Shown here: positions 17,213-25,864 of the stretch, in pieces | How positions within the stretch are numbered: position 1 is the first letter of the stretch | Layout: the number at the start of each line of letters is the position of its first letter | NCBI GenBank assembly: GCA_937951485.1 | Contig: CALEDJ010000039.1 | Span: 1-62,987, forward strand | Length of the DNA stretch: 62,987 nucleotides | DNA from: an uncultured bacterium | GTDB lineage: Bacteria; Hydrogenedentota; Hydrogenedentia; Hydrogenedentales; CAILVY01 | Direction: 5' to 3' | Notes under the pieces: model-generated | Databases searched by the model: none | What the model was told of the DNA's origin: nothing | Seen by the model: only the letters and a program-made list of their open reading frames with translations | Translations under genes and position numbers: made by a program

Positions 17213-18229
17213 GTGACAATGCACTTACAATGGAAAGCCGTTTTGGGCGTGGGCCTTGCAGCCGCGCTGTTGTCCGGCACCGCCGTGGCGCAATGGACTT
17301 GGACCCCCCAGACCGGGCGTTTCATCAACATCAAATACATGCCCAAGGAAACGCCGGAATTGCAGGTGGAACATGCGCGTTCTCTCATGCTGAAAAACCG
17401 ATACAAGGACGCGCTGCGCGAAACAAACCGCTTCTCGCGCGTCTATGGAGATACGGATTTTGCAGACGAAAATCAGTTCCTGCGCGGGGAAATCCGCATG
17501 CGCCAGGGAAAATATGTGGATGCCGCCAAGGAATTTCAGCGACTGCTCGCGGAGTATCCCGATTCCGATTTGTACAGCGAGGCCATTGCACTCCAATACG
17601 AAATCGGCGACAGCCTTTATCAGAAAGGACTCAAGCGGCAGAACCGATGGTGGATTCCCCTGCGCAAGCGGCCGCTGAAAAGAGCCATCCAGGTCTATTC
17701 CATGGTCATCGAAAATCAACCCTTTACCCTGGAGGCCGCCGAAGCGCAATACAAACTGGGACTGTGTCACTATGCGCGGAAGGAATACCTGGAAGCCGCA
17801 TTTGAATACCGCCGCGTTATCGAAGATTACGGCAATTCGGAGTGGGTGAACGAAGCGTGCCACGGCTTGGCGATGAGTTACTACAAGGCGTCCTATCCTC
17901 CCGACTACGATCAGACGCCCAGCGAACTTGCCGTGCGCGCCATTGACGATTTCCTCGCGAGGTATCCCACAGATGAACGCGTGGGGGATCTGCGGGAGAT
18001 ACGCGGGGAGGTGCGCGAGAAGATCGCCCAACAACGCCTCAAGGTGACCCAATTCCATGTAAAGCGGCGCGAGTTCGACTCCGCCCGCATCTATCATCAA
18101 CTGCTGGTAGACCAATACGCCGACACCAAGGCGTCCGCCCGCGCAGCAGAATGGCTTCAGGAAAACCCCGTCGTGGAGACGGATGCCCGGCGGGAGATTT
18201 CTGATCTGCGTCGGAGAAATATCCCATGA
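17213..18229 (+). CDS. bamD: BamD-like TPR outer membrane assembly protein
   Basis: This exported 338-residue protein has tandem TPR-like units (about 45-330) and matches the BamD/YfiO family that helps assemble outer-membrane beta-barrels. The signal peptide (VLGVGLAAALLSGTAVAQ) ends at an Ala-x-Ala type site and has no lipobox cysteine, so unlike E. coli BamD it does not appear to be a lipoprotein. A GTG at 17213 has GGAG eight bases upstream; ATG at 17219 is the alternative. It overlaps lptE by 4 nt, which supports a shared outer-membrane role. Confidence 0.78.
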   Translation: MTMHLQWKAVLGVGLAAALLSGTAVAQWTWTPQTGRFINIKYMPKETPELQVEHARSLMLKNRYKDALRETNRFSRVYGDTDFADENQFLRGEIRMRQGKYVDAAKEFQRLLAEYPDSDLYSEAIALQYEIGDSLYQKGLKRQNRWWIPLRKRPLKRAIQVYSMVIENQPFTLEAAEAQYKLGLCHYARKEYLEAAFEYRRVIEDYGNSEWVNEACHGLAMSYYKASYPPDYDQTPSELAVRAIDDFLARYPTDERVGDLREIRGEVREKIAQQRLKVTQFHVKRREFDSARIYHQLLVDQYADTKASARAAEWLQENPVVETDARREISDLRRRNIP

Positions 18230-18789
18230 TGCGGACGATCTTGTGGCCGGCGGCGATCTGCGTGGCGTTACTGTGTGGGAGTTGCGGCTACACCACCCGC
18301 AGCACCTTGGACCAGAAGTACCGGACCATCGCCGTTTCCCCGTTCTATGATGTCTCGCGTGAGTATGACCTCCAGGCGCCGCTCACCAACGCACTCGTGC
18401 GCAAGTTCGTCCATGACGGGCGCCTGAAAGTGGTCAGCGAAGACAACGCCGATCTACTGCTCGAGGGAGCCATTCTGGATTATAAACTCCGCGGGATGAC
18501 CTACGACCGCTTTGACCGTATCACCCAGTTTGTCTTGATCATCACGGCGGCGGTGCGGATGACAGACCGGCATACTGGAGAAATTCTCTGGCAGGAACCC
18601 TTGATGGCAGGGGAGACTACTTTCTACACGCGCGCTGCGGGCGAAACCGCGGACCGGCTCAGGGGCAATGCCGAGGTATTCCTGCCCACGGTGCGTTCCT
18701 TCTCCAGCGAAGAGGAAAACCGGGCGGCCTCGGAAGCGCTCGAGCAATTGGCCTCCGATATTTTTTACCGCGCCATCGAACCTTGGTGA
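18226..18789 (+). CDS. lptE: LPS assembly lipoprotein LptE
   Basis: The 187-residue protein has a signal peptide ending in CGSCGYTTRSTL, where the cysteine before GY is the probable lipidated residue; the lipobox is imperfect (Cys at -3). CGY plus the IAVSPF strand and the DADLLLEGAI-type strand are typical of LptE, the plug partner of LptD in lipopolysaccharide insertion. It is followed after 4 nt by holA, the same lptE-holA order known in E. coli, which strengthens the call. It implies the organism has LPS or a similar outer leaflet. Confidence 0.85.
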   Translation: MMRTILWPAAICVALLCGSCGYTTRSTLDQKYRTIAVSPFYDVSREYDLQAPLTNALVRKFVHDGRLKVVSEDNADLLLEGAILDYKLRGMTYDRFDRITQFVLIITAAVRMTDRHTGEILWQEPLMAGETTFYTRAAGETADRLRGNAEVFLPTVRSFSSEEENRAASEALEQLASDIFYRAIEPW

Positions 18790-18793
18790 TTGC

Positions 18794-19813
18794 ATGCACA
18801 TCCTTGAATTTCTGGCGCAAATCGGCAAACATCCCCTGCCCCCGGTCATTCTCTTTGCGCCGGGCAACCCGCCCTTCGGCAGGGAACCATGGGATTCCTT
18901 CCTGGTGGAAGAGGCCGTGGACCGCATCGTCAAAGTGTGTATCCCGGAAGGCATGCACGACCTGGTTTTCACCGTTTTCTACGCCGATGAAACGCCCATC
19001 CCCGCCATTGTGGATGAAGCGCGGACCATGTCGTTGCTGGGAGATCGCCGCTTTATCCTTGTGCGCAACGCCGAGCGCTACGACCGGATGTCAGGCGAAA
19101 AAGGTTCTTTGCTCGAACCCCTCATTGAATACGTCAGGAACCCCTCCGACAGCGCCGTGCTCATGCTGATCGCTTCGCGCGCCGACGCGCGCAAGCGCTT
19201 TTACAAAAGTTTTCGGGAAAAAGGACTGGCTGTGAATTGTCCGCAACTGGACCAGCCCGCGTTGGAGCGATGGGTGCAGGATGCGGTGAAGAGACACCAA
19301 AAAAGCATTGATCAAGACGCCGTGAATGAATTGCTGAAACGCGCGGGCAATTATCTGAGCGATGTGAATAACGCGGTCCAACTGGTGACCACCTATGTAG
19401 GAGCCGCTGCGAGAATACGGCCTGAGGACGTGGTCGCCGCGTGCAGCGATGTGGCCGAGGAATCCGTCTGGGACATGACCGACGCCATTGCGGCCTCTTC
19501 TCCGGAAAAGGCGCTGCGCGCCCTGCGCCAGATCATGGAGTATGGCAAATCACCGGATGAAATCATGGGCACCATCCAGTGGCTTTTCGAGAGCGCCTAC
19601 CGCGTGGCGAACAACACCGCACGCAACATGAAACCCAACGTCCGCAATAAAGTTTCACAATTGGCCCACAAATTCCCTCAAGGGAAACTCAAAGACGCCA
19701 TGCGCGTCATCACCGACACGCATTTTCTGCTTCGGACGACGGGAGTGGATCGCACACTGGCGCTGGAAATCCTCGTGATCAAATTGTCGTATCGCCGATC
19801 CGCGCGCGCTTGA
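18794..19813 (+). CDS. holA: DNA polymerase III delta subunit
   Basis: The 339-residue protein has the length and layout of HolA, the clamp-loader wrench subunit: an N-terminal AAA+-like domain without a Walker A motif (about 1-150), a lid domain around 200-260 with LLKRAGNYLSDVNNAVQLV, and a C-terminal helical collar with KALRALRQIMEYGKSPDEIM. The start at 18794 is five bases past the lptE stop; no good Shine-Dalgarno is visible, suggesting translational coupling. Together with dnaE at 35714 this gives two replisome genes in the window. Confidence 0.88.
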   Translation: MHILEFLAQIGKHPLPPVILFAPGNPPFGREPWDSFLVEEAVDRIVKVCIPEGMHDLVFTVFYADETPIPAIVDEARTMSLLGDRRFILVRNAERYDRMSGEKGSLLEPLIEYVRNPSDSAVLMLIASRADARKRFYKSFREKGLAVNCPQLDQPALERWVQDAVKRHQKSIDQDAVNELLKRAGNYLSDVNNAVQLVTTYVGAAARIRPEDVVAACSDVAEESVWDMTDAIAASSPEKALRALRQIMEYGKSPDEIMGTIQWLFESAYRVANNTARNMKPNVRNKVSQLAHKFPQGKLKDAMRVITDTHFLLRTTGVDRTLALEILVIKLSYRRSARA

Positions 19814-19893
19814 CCTCAGTTACACACCCCGACCGAAGGTCTTCAAATTCTGTTGTAGCCGGTCTCCCGCGCGCGCCACCCCGCGAGGCCATG

Positions 19894-20193
19894 TTACGGT
19901 TCCTGCGGCGGCTTCAGGGAACGAATAGCGTCCAGGTTTTCCCAGTACTGATTCAAAGCGGCGCGGCCTTCCTCGGTGATCGAAAACTCCGTGTGCGGCA
20001 CCCGGCCATTGAAACTCTTCGTCACCTTTACATAGCCGGCTTTCTCCAGTTTGTCCATGTGGGAGGAAAGATTTCCCTTGGTCAAGCCCAGCGCCGTGAG
20101 CAGAAAGTTGAAATCAGACACATCCACCCCGGTAAGGATCGTCAGGATGCGCAACCGCGCCGGCTCATGAATGGTTCGATCCAGATCCGTCAT
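19894..20193 (-). CDS. winged-helix transcriptional regulator
   Basis: This 99-residue protein is a compact winged-helix DNA-binding regulator of the MarR-like/HTH_34 kind. The recognition region is near LGLTKGNLSSHMDKLEKAGY and the wing near TKSFNGRVPHTEFSITEEGR. There is no ligand domain. Its start overlaps the stop of the membrane-protein gene by 4 nt, so the two are co-expressed. In this arrangement the small regulator usually represses its own operon (family knowledge; no operator was identified). Confidence 0.85.
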   Translation of the reverse strand: MTDLDRTIHEPARLRILTILTGVDVSDFNFLLTALGLTKGNLSSHMDKLEKAGYVKVTKSFNGRVPHTEFSITEEGRAALNQYWENLDAIRSLKPPQEP

Positions 20194-20954
20194 GGTGTGT
20201 CATCCTCGGAAGGCGGCGGCGTTTCCGTCTCTCCGGGAAGCCCGCTGCGCGTCACGCGCTGCAACTGCTTCAGCGCAAAACGGCTGTAGATATGGCCGAC
20301 CACTATCGCGGCGAGACCATAACCGAAAACCGGCACCACCATGTTCAGCAACTGCCACTGGCCCGTGAAGGCAATCGGCACACCGGCGACAAGCAATGCC
20401 CCGTGCAATGCGTAGAGCACCGGCCACACCCAGGCCCAGAAACCCAACTGCTGATAGACAATCATGATTGCGAGAAACGGCACCATATAGGCCGCGGAAA
20501 ACGGCTGCATGTACTTCAGTTGGAGATAGTTGAAACTGACCAGAAGCGCTCCCGCAAGGTGGTACACCACCAACCCACCACCCAGCGCCGTCAGCCACCA
20601 CGGCGTCGGGCCGTTATCGCGGTCCCCCAAATACGCCACATAGCCCTCCTCGCCATACAACCACTGCGTGATCTGCCAGATCAGTTCCCCGCCCCAACGG
20701 GACATGGAAAACCATGTGAACGCCAGAATGGCCAACGACATGGCGACGACGGAGATGGTGAAAAGCACCATATTGCCGCCCTTGTACGCCATATTCGTCA
20801 GGCTGGCCGCGATGCCGATACAGACGACCATCGCCACGATGAAGACCCACTGCACCAAGAAGGAGATGGTGCGGCTTTTGGCGTAACGCCGCGCCCACTG
20901 CACGATCAATCGCGGATCGCCCGCCTGCATCTCCTGTCTGTCCCGATCCGTCAT
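20190..20954 (-). CDS. six-helix membrane protein of unknown function
   Basis: The 254-residue protein has six predicted membrane helices, for example FLVQWVFIVAMVVCIGIAA, FTISVVAMSLAILAFTWF and LNMVVPVFGYGLAAIVVG. The N-terminus is charged and cytoplasmic-looking, and the C-terminus is short and acidic (PPPSEDD). No transporter or enzyme motif is visible. GGGGAG lies nine bases before the start at 20954, so that start was chosen over one at 20996. It is translationally coupled to the winged-helix regulator, so it is probably that regulator's target. Confidence 0.75.
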   Translation of the reverse strand: MTDRDRQEMQAGDPRLIVQWARRYAKSRTISFLVQWVFIVAMVVCIGIAASLTNMAYKGGNMVLFTISVVAMSLAILAFTWFSMSRWGGELIWQITQWLYGEEGYVAYLGDRDNGPTPWWLTALGGGLVVYHLAGALLVSFNYLQLKYMQPFSAAYMVPFLAIMIVYQQLGFWAWVWPVLYALHGALLVAGVPIAFTGQWQLLNMVVPVFGYGLAAIVVGHIYSRFALKQLQRVTRSGLPGETETPPPSEDDTP

Positions 20955-21089
20955 GCCGCATTTCTCCCCTGTACGCTTGCTAGGTGGTTGTAACATACGC
21001 TTTGCATTGAATCAACCAGCCCATTTCCGGATGCCTCCATCTTCGATTACGCCCCGCACGGCCTTCGCCTGCATCAACATCGCTGTCGC

Positions 21090-21165
21090 TCTTGCCGCCC
21101 TTGCCATCCCCGCCATCCTCGCCATCCTCCTCGTCCTTCTTGTCCTTGCTGTCTTTCTCTCTATG
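21090..21165. repeat. low-complexity CCTTGCC/CCTCGCCATC stretch
   Basis: Imperfect short direct repeats of the type CTTGCC, CATCCC/CATCCT and TCCTCGTCC occupy the gap between two minus-strand genes. Read on the minus strand they give an Asp/Glu/Lys/Gly-rich peptide, which looks like a simple-repeat artefact rather than a gene. Confidence 0.45.
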
Positions 21166-21222
21166 CAACGCAGACATTATAACACCCGTGAAACGGTTCG
21201 CCGGATTCCCTCCGGGACCATC

Positions 21223-22005
21223 TCAAACCTTGCCGCCAAATTCCTCCGGCCGAAAATAAGATGCCGGATGCTGCCTGTAGGCCCGTCGCATTTCTTCGTA
21301 AAATTCGGGATAATGCCGGAGAAATGCCGCCGGGCGCTCGAAAAACGCTTCGGTCACAATGGAAAAGAATTCGCTGGGATTTTCTGCGCCGTATTCGTCA
21401 AATAAAAGCGGCTTGCGCCGTTCCACCTCCACGCAGTGCCGCTCATAATGCCGCATGAATACATCCGCCCATTGTCGCGCCGCTGCGCGGCTTTCCCATA
21501 TCAGTCCGCCGTGATGGTAGATTTGGTGGGCGAATTCGTGAAAAACAATGTTTCGACCGTTGAACGCCTGCATGTCCCGCTGCACATCGCGCCAGGAAAG
21601 AATCACCGCGCCCACATCCCACGACTCGCCCTCGAAACCATCCGCATCTTCCACCACCACGCCAAGTTCCTCATGCTCCCTTGGATTGACCTGGAACGCG
21701 TCGGGATAGACCAGAATGCTGTGCAGGCCGGGATAACAGGCAGCGTCATCGCCATAACCCAGATTCAGCACACACGCATAAGCGGCGATAACAAGCCGCA
21801 TCGTGTCGGTGACTGCCAAGCCGCCGCAACCTTCAAAGCGCTTTTCCTCCAGGAACACGTGCATGTGCCCCTGCAGCGCGCGCCGCTGTTCCTCCGGCAG
21901 CCGCGCATAATACGGCGCCCGGCGAATCAATTCCGCGGCCCATGTGTCGGGAAAGGGCTGCGCCCGCAACTGCGCCTGCCGACGCTTTCTCAGGAAACCG
22001 AACAT
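21223..22005 (-). CDS. mtfA: MtfA-like zinc peptidase
   Basis: The 260-residue cytoplasmic protein matches the MtfA (M90) family. The zinc motif HEFAHQ is at 156-161 and a downstream Glu in ENPSEFFSIVTEAFFE is the probable third ligand. Family members are aminopeptidases, and in E. coli MtfA binds the Mlc repressor and so affects PTS glucose uptake. The start at 22005 is preceded by AGAGGA; a longer frame to 22047 lacks support. No Mlc homologue is in the window. Confidence 0.9.
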   Translation of the reverse strand: MFGFLRKRRQAQLRAQPFPDTWAAELIRRAPYYARLPEEQRRALQGHMHVFLEEKRFEGCGGLAVTDTMRLVIAAYACVLNLGYGDDAACYPGLHSILVYPDAFQVNPREHEELGVVVEDADGFEGESWDVGAVILSWRDVQRDMQAFNGRNIVFHEFAHQIYHHGGLIWESRAAARQWADVFMRHYERHCVEVERRKPLLFDEYGAENPSEFFSIVTEAFFERPAAFLRHYPEFYEEMRRAYRQHPASYFRPEEFGGKV

Positions 22006-22030
22006 GGCGTTGCGTCCTCTGGAATCAATA

Positions 22031-22061
22031 CTCCCCGGACAGCCCACAGCCGTCCGGGGAG
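22031..22061 (-). terminator. terminator-like hairpin downstream of pseudopilin gene
   Basis: A perfect 10-bp stem (CTCCCCGGAC / GTCCGGGGAG) with an 11-nt loop is followed on the minus strand by TATTGATT. A weaker hairpin (22089-22120, GGTCTG...CAGACC) lies between it and the gene's stop at 22139. Confidence 0.6.
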
Positions 22062-22138
22062 CCTTCCTATGACACGGATACGCTCACAGGTCTGAGAGGT
22101 TTTCAAGAACCTTGCAGACCCTATGGCTCGCGAAGCGC

Positions 22139-23065
22139 CTAAAACGGCAGTTCACCCGTCGTGGCCAGGCTGATGATGGCGGTATATGCCTTGCTGACCG
22201 GCGTTTTGCCGGGATAGCGAATAAACTCACAGTGACCGTCCATGAACAACACGTTGCCGCCGCCGGGAACATGGTTGAAGTCTTTGACGTTCGGGCTGAT
22301 GTTGTCCCACATAATCGGAATTTCGGATTGTGCCTGGGCCGCCGCCGCCGGATTGTTGATGTCGGTTATCATAAACCGCTCGATGCCCTCGCGAAGACGG
22401 TAAACAGTCGCCTGCCGGCCATATAGGCTCTGATAGGGGCCAATGTCCTTGTCGGCCGCGGCGGCAATAATTGGAATGCCTTCCGGCTGGGCCTGATTAA
22501 GGATGGGGTCAATTTGGGCATACAGCAACACCAGTTGCGCTATCAGGCCGGGTTGGAAATCATTAAGGGTAAAGACGCCTTCTTTGTTGGGGTCAACCCC
22601 CTCATTCAGAATATGCCGGTCCAGCAAGGCCCAGCCAAGATACGCGTAGGATAGCGCGTCCACATCGCAGGGCCAAAAGCCCAGAGATGGATTGTTGTTG
22701 ATGTTCCAGCGCCCGTTGGAGAAACTGCTTTTTCCATCGGCGTCGGATGGACAAACCAACGTGGCCAAATCCGTCATGTATTCCGGGTAAACCACGCTGG
22801 CGCGTATCGAAGCATCGAAATTGGCCACGCAGATGGTATTGCTCTGGGCGCCGCGTTCCACCTGCAGGGTTGGGAATTTCTCTCCCTTGGCCTCATTGGC
22901 GTACATCTTCAGCATCAGCCCGACCTGTTTCAGGTTGTTCTGACAGGCGGACCGCCGCGCCGCCTCCCGCGCCCGCGCCAGCGCCGGAAGCAGAATGGCC
23001 GCCAGAATTCCGATAATCGCGATGACCACCAGCAGTTCAATCAATGTAAACCCTTTCATGCGCAT
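22139..23065 (-). CDS. DUF1559-type type II pseudopilin-like protein
   Basis: This 308-residue protein has the prepilin N-methylation signature [20 protein letters not shown] followed by [20 protein letters not shown], the hallmark of the PulG-like DUF1559 proteins numerous in Planctomycetota and related phyla. The C-terminus has the usual H-x-G-x-x-N-x-x-F-x-DGH motif ([14 protein letters not shown]). After cleavage by prepilin peptidase it would be inserted in the inner membrane; its cellular role is poorly understood. The ATG at 23065 has GAGGAG upstream. No secretion-system genes are adjacent. Confidence 0.93.
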   Translation of the reverse strand: MRMKGFTLIELLVVIAIIGILAAILLPALARAREAARRSACQNNLKQVGLMLKMYANEAKGEKFPTLQVERGAQSNTICVANFDASIRASVVYPEYMTDLATLVCPSDADGKSSFSNGRWNINNNPSLGFWPCDVDALSYAYLGWALLDRHILNEGVDPNKEGVFTLNDFQPGLIAQLVLLYAQIDPILNQAQPEGIPIIAAAADKDIGPYQSLYGRQATVYRLREGIERFMITDINNPAAAAQAQSEIPIMWDNISPNVKDFNHVPGGGNVLFMDGHCEFIRYPGKTPVSKAYTAIISLATTGELPF

Positions 23066-23104
23066 AACCACTCTCCTCAAAATTGAATGACAAATATCCC
23101 TCTC

Positions 23105-23171
23105 CCGTCATCGGAATGCGGAAACCTATCCGCATGACGGGCAGTGTACCATGTATTCGATGTAATATGAA
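23105..23171 (-). promoter_or_regulatory. promoter and leader hairpin of the pseudopilin gene
   Basis: On the minus strand, TTCATA (23166-23171), a 17-nt spacer and TACACT (23143-23148) form a moderate sigma70-like promoter. Downstream, CCGTCAT (23105-23111) can pair with ATGACGG (23134-23140) in the leader. Confidence 0.4.
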
Positions 23172-23181
23172 ATCCTGGCCC

Positions 23182-23330
23182 CCTCGTTACACCGCTACTG
23201 CGGTGTAAGGCGCCACGGCGACGCCCCCGCGTTGCCGCATGCGACGCCGCGCTTCACGGGAATGCCTCAGTCATTCCCCGGCGCGGAACGCCTCAAGCGT
23301 GCGTTGCACCGCGTAAGCGGTGCAACGAGG
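23182..23330. repeat. two inverted copies of a palindromic TTRCACCGC repeat
   Basis: Palindromes at 23187-23208 and 23304-23325 each have 9-bp arms (TTACACCGC/GCGGTGTAA and TTGCACCGC/GCGGTGCAA) with 4-nt loops. Each is flanked by CCTCG on one side, so the two are in opposite orientation. A third copy is at 46510-46531. The rest of the gap 23066-23512 shows no gene. Confidence 0.7.
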
Positions 23331-23512
23331 AGTATTGACACGGGGGAAGCCTGTTGAGCCAACACGATGACTCCGGGATATAATATGCTTGCCGGTTGTC
23401 TGGGCGGCATCACCGCCTCCCTCGTGCACGCATCCTCCTGAAGTGCGACGCAAAATTGTCTTCACGGGGTTGGATGGGACCAAGGCTTTCATCTCATGGA
23501 TTGACGAGGACC

Positions 23513-25030
23513 ATGCCGCACTGGTTATTGCCGAAAGAACAGTTGGAAGACCGGGAAATTCACCGCGGGCTGAGAATGCTGCACATGGACGCCGTCTTCG
23601 GGCAGATGATGGTGGCGCTGACGATGGGGCCGTTCATGATCGCGTTCGCGGTGCTGCTGGGCGCGCCGAACGTGGTAATCGGTCTTCTGGGGGCTATTGG
23701 GCCGCTCTCCCAAATCATTCAGATACCCGCGATTTTTCTGGTGGAGCGGACTGGCCTGCGCAAGGCGCTGACGGTGGGCACGGCGCTGGTGGCGAGGAGC
23801 GTCTGGATTGTGGTGGCCGGCATTCCGCTATGGGTCCCGGAAGGGCTGCGCATTCCTGCATTCACGGGTTGCCTGATGGTCTATTTCGGATTGAGCGCAA
23901 TCACCAGTTGCGCGTTCGCGTCATGGATACGCGATGTCATTCCCGATCCAGTGATGACGGGGTTCTTCAGCAAACGGATGATGTTCGCGACCGCGGCAGG
24001 CGCATCGGTGAGCCTGCTGGCGGGGATGGGGGTGGACGCCTACCGTGCGGTGTTCGGAAACGCGATGGGGGCGTACAGCATTATTTATGCCTTGGGCGCG
24101 CTGGCGGGGTTCGCGGGGGTCTACGCGCTGGGCGTCATCCCGGAGCCGAAGATGGCGCCGCCCGGCGGCCACGGATTCCGTGCGGTGCTGTCGCGGCCGT
24201 TCAAGGACCACGCTTTCCGCGATCTGACGTTCTTTCTCGGCGCGTGGGCTTTCGCGACCAATTTATCCGGACCCTTCTTCGCCGTGTATATGCTCCGGCG
24301 GATGGAACTGAACATGACGTGGCTGCTGGGCCTGTCGGTGCTGAGTCAGGTCATGAATATCGCATCATTCAGCATCTGGGGCCGTATCGCTGATCGATTC
24401 AACAATAAATCCGTGCTGAGCGTCACCGTTCCGCTTTATTTCTTTTGCCTGCTGCTGTGGCCTCTGATGTCATCATGGGGAATCGAGGCGGCCATGGTGC
24501 TTGTATTGATCTTTCACGTGCTGGCGGGGATTGCGACCGCCGGGGTGGGGCTGGCGGCCAACAATCTGACCTTACTGCGCGCGCCGCGCGGCGAGGCGAC
24601 GCCTTATCTCGCGGTGAGCGCCCTCGTGCAGGGCATCGCGGCGAGCGTCGCCCCGGTACTTGCCGGTCTGGCGGCGGACACTTTCGAGCGGCATGCCATC
24701 AGCATTGATTTCCACTGGCATTACGAAGATATGCAGCAGCCGCTGGACATCATGTTTTCAGCGATACAAATCCACGGCCTTGATTTTATCTTCCTGATTT
24801 CTTTCGTCTTCGGGTTGTACGCCATTCACCGGTTGCTGGCGGTGCACGAGGAGGGCGAGGTGTCGGATGCGGTGGTGCGGCGCGAGTTTTTCCTGGAACT
24901 GGAACGGGTGGCGCGCAAGGTTTCCACAGTCGCCGGGTTGCGCCTTTTTGCAGACGTCGCCTTCAGTCGCATGGCGGGGTATTCCAAGGAGAACAGCAAG
25001 AAACAACGGGACCCGAACGGTTTATCGTGA
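23513..25030 (+). CDS. MFS transporter
   Basis: The 505-residue inner-membrane protein has about 12 helices and the layout of the major facilitator superfamily, with two six-helix halves. A cytoplasmic loop between halves lies near GRIADRFNNKSVLS, a motif-A-like sequence (G-x-x-x-D-R). The substrate is unknown. The start at 23513 has GAGG only 3 nt upstream, so an alternative start is possible; MLHMDAVFGQMM begins at 23576. It converges with the AAC(3)-family gene, overlapping it by 9 nt. Confidence 0.85.
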   Translation: MPHWLLPKEQLEDREIHRGLRMLHMDAVFGQMMVALTMGPFMIAFAVLLGAPNVVIGLLGAIGPLSQIIQIPAIFLVERTGLRKALTVGTALVARSVWIVVAGIPLWVPEGLRIPAFTGCLMVYFGLSAITSCAFASWIRDVIPDPVMTGFFSKRMMFATAAGASVSLLAGMGVDAYRAVFGNAMGAYSIIYALGALAGFAGVYALGVIPEPKMAPPGGHGFRAVLSRPFKDHAFRDLTFFLGAWAFATNLSGPFFAVYMLRRMELNMTWLLGLSVLSQVMNIASFSIWGRIADRFNNKSVLSVTVPLYFFCLLLWPLMSSWGIEAAMVLVLIFHVLAGIATAGVGLAANNLTLLRAPRGEATPYLAVSALVQGIAASVAPVLAGLAADTFERHAISIDFHWHYEDMQQPLDIMFSAIQIHGLDFIFLISFVFGLYAIHRLLAVHEEGEVSDAVVRREFFLELERVARKVSTVAGLRLFADVAFSRMAGYSKENSKKQRDPNGLS

Positions 25031-25843
25031 GGCGCCCGGCGGCGCATCGGCCAGATAACGGCGCGATTCTTCGCAGAGCAACGCCCCGATATCCTTGTGC
25101 AGCAGTTCCAGCGCGAGATCAACAATGGCGCGGATTTTGATGCAGTGGACCCGCGCCGCGCCAACCCGAACCGTGCGCAACAGCCCCGCCTGATCGAAAA
25201 CGCGTCCCATCCGTTGGAAATCGTTGTGATAGGGGCGATACAGGAGGAATTCCAAAGCCTTTGACGGCACGACATGCCCATCCGCGCGAATGACCGAAGA
25301 ACCGCGAAAATGGCGGTAGTAGCGATACGGTACTTGGGTCAGTTCCTCAGCGATGTGCAGCGCGGTGCAGGCATGAAAACCGCAGCCCAGCAACAGGCAC
25401 CAGCAGTCGTGTACATACAACTGGTGCATACTGCTGCCCTCGGCGAAGGGGCGCACGCCGTCGCCCATGAGGTCGTCGGCGCGCGGGCCGATCGCCGCGA
25501 TGGAATGACAGACGTGGTCGCTGCGCAGCGCCTCCGGGCGACGCCGGAACGCCTCCGGCACGGCCCCGTTGTCCGTGGGGTCCTTGCGCACGTTGAAGAC
25601 CACCTGCTCCTGATCGTGGTAAAGATGCCAGGTGAATGTGGGCACGGCGACAGTGCCATTCGGCCCCACGGCGTCCAGCAGCGCATCGCACACCGCCTCG
25701 GCGTTGCCTTCCACCCAGCCGAAGGCGCTCAGCGATGTGTGCGCGAATACGCCGTCACCCGGCCGCACTCCCAAGGACCGCAGCCCCTGCACGATGTCCG
25801 CCCGGTTAACGCGCGCAACACCCGATGTAGGTCTCATTGCCAT
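25022..25843 (-). CDS. AAC(3)-family N-acetyltransferase
   Basis: The 273-residue protein belongs to the aminoglycoside 3-N-acetyltransferase family. It has HTSLSAFGWVEGNAEAVCDA, then TVAVPTFTWH, the GAVPEAFRRRPEALRSDH block and the CTALHIAEEL segment. Many chromosomal members do not confer aminoglycoside resistance and act on unknown amines, so resistance should not be assumed. There is no Shine-Dalgarno before 25843 or the internal ATG at 25837. It overlaps the MFS gene tail to tail. Confidence 0.85.
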   Translation of the reverse strand: MAMRPTSGVARVNRADIVQGLRSLGVRPGDGVFAHTSLSAFGWVEGNAEAVCDALLDAVGPNGTVAVPTFTWHLYHDQEQVVFNVRKDPTDNGAVPEAFRRRPEALRSDHVCHSIAAIGPRADDLMGDGVRPFAEGSSMHQLYVHDCWCLLLGCGFHACTALHIAEELTQVPYRYYRHFRGSSVIRADGHVVPSKALEFLLYRPYHNDFQRMGRVFDQAGLLRTVRVGAARVHCIKIRAIVDLALELLHKDIGALLCEESRRYLADAPPGASR

Positions 25844-25864
25844 ATATGCACAACGATGACTGTT

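Noticed and set aside
20980-21177. Minus-strand 65-codon Asp/Lys/Gly-rich frame
   Set aside because: It is produced by the low-complexity repeat; no ribosome binding site and no conserved features.
25022-25843. Calling the AAC(3)-family protein an aminoglycoside resistance gene
   Set aside because: Only family membership is visible; many chromosomal members have other or unknown substrates and no mobile context is present.
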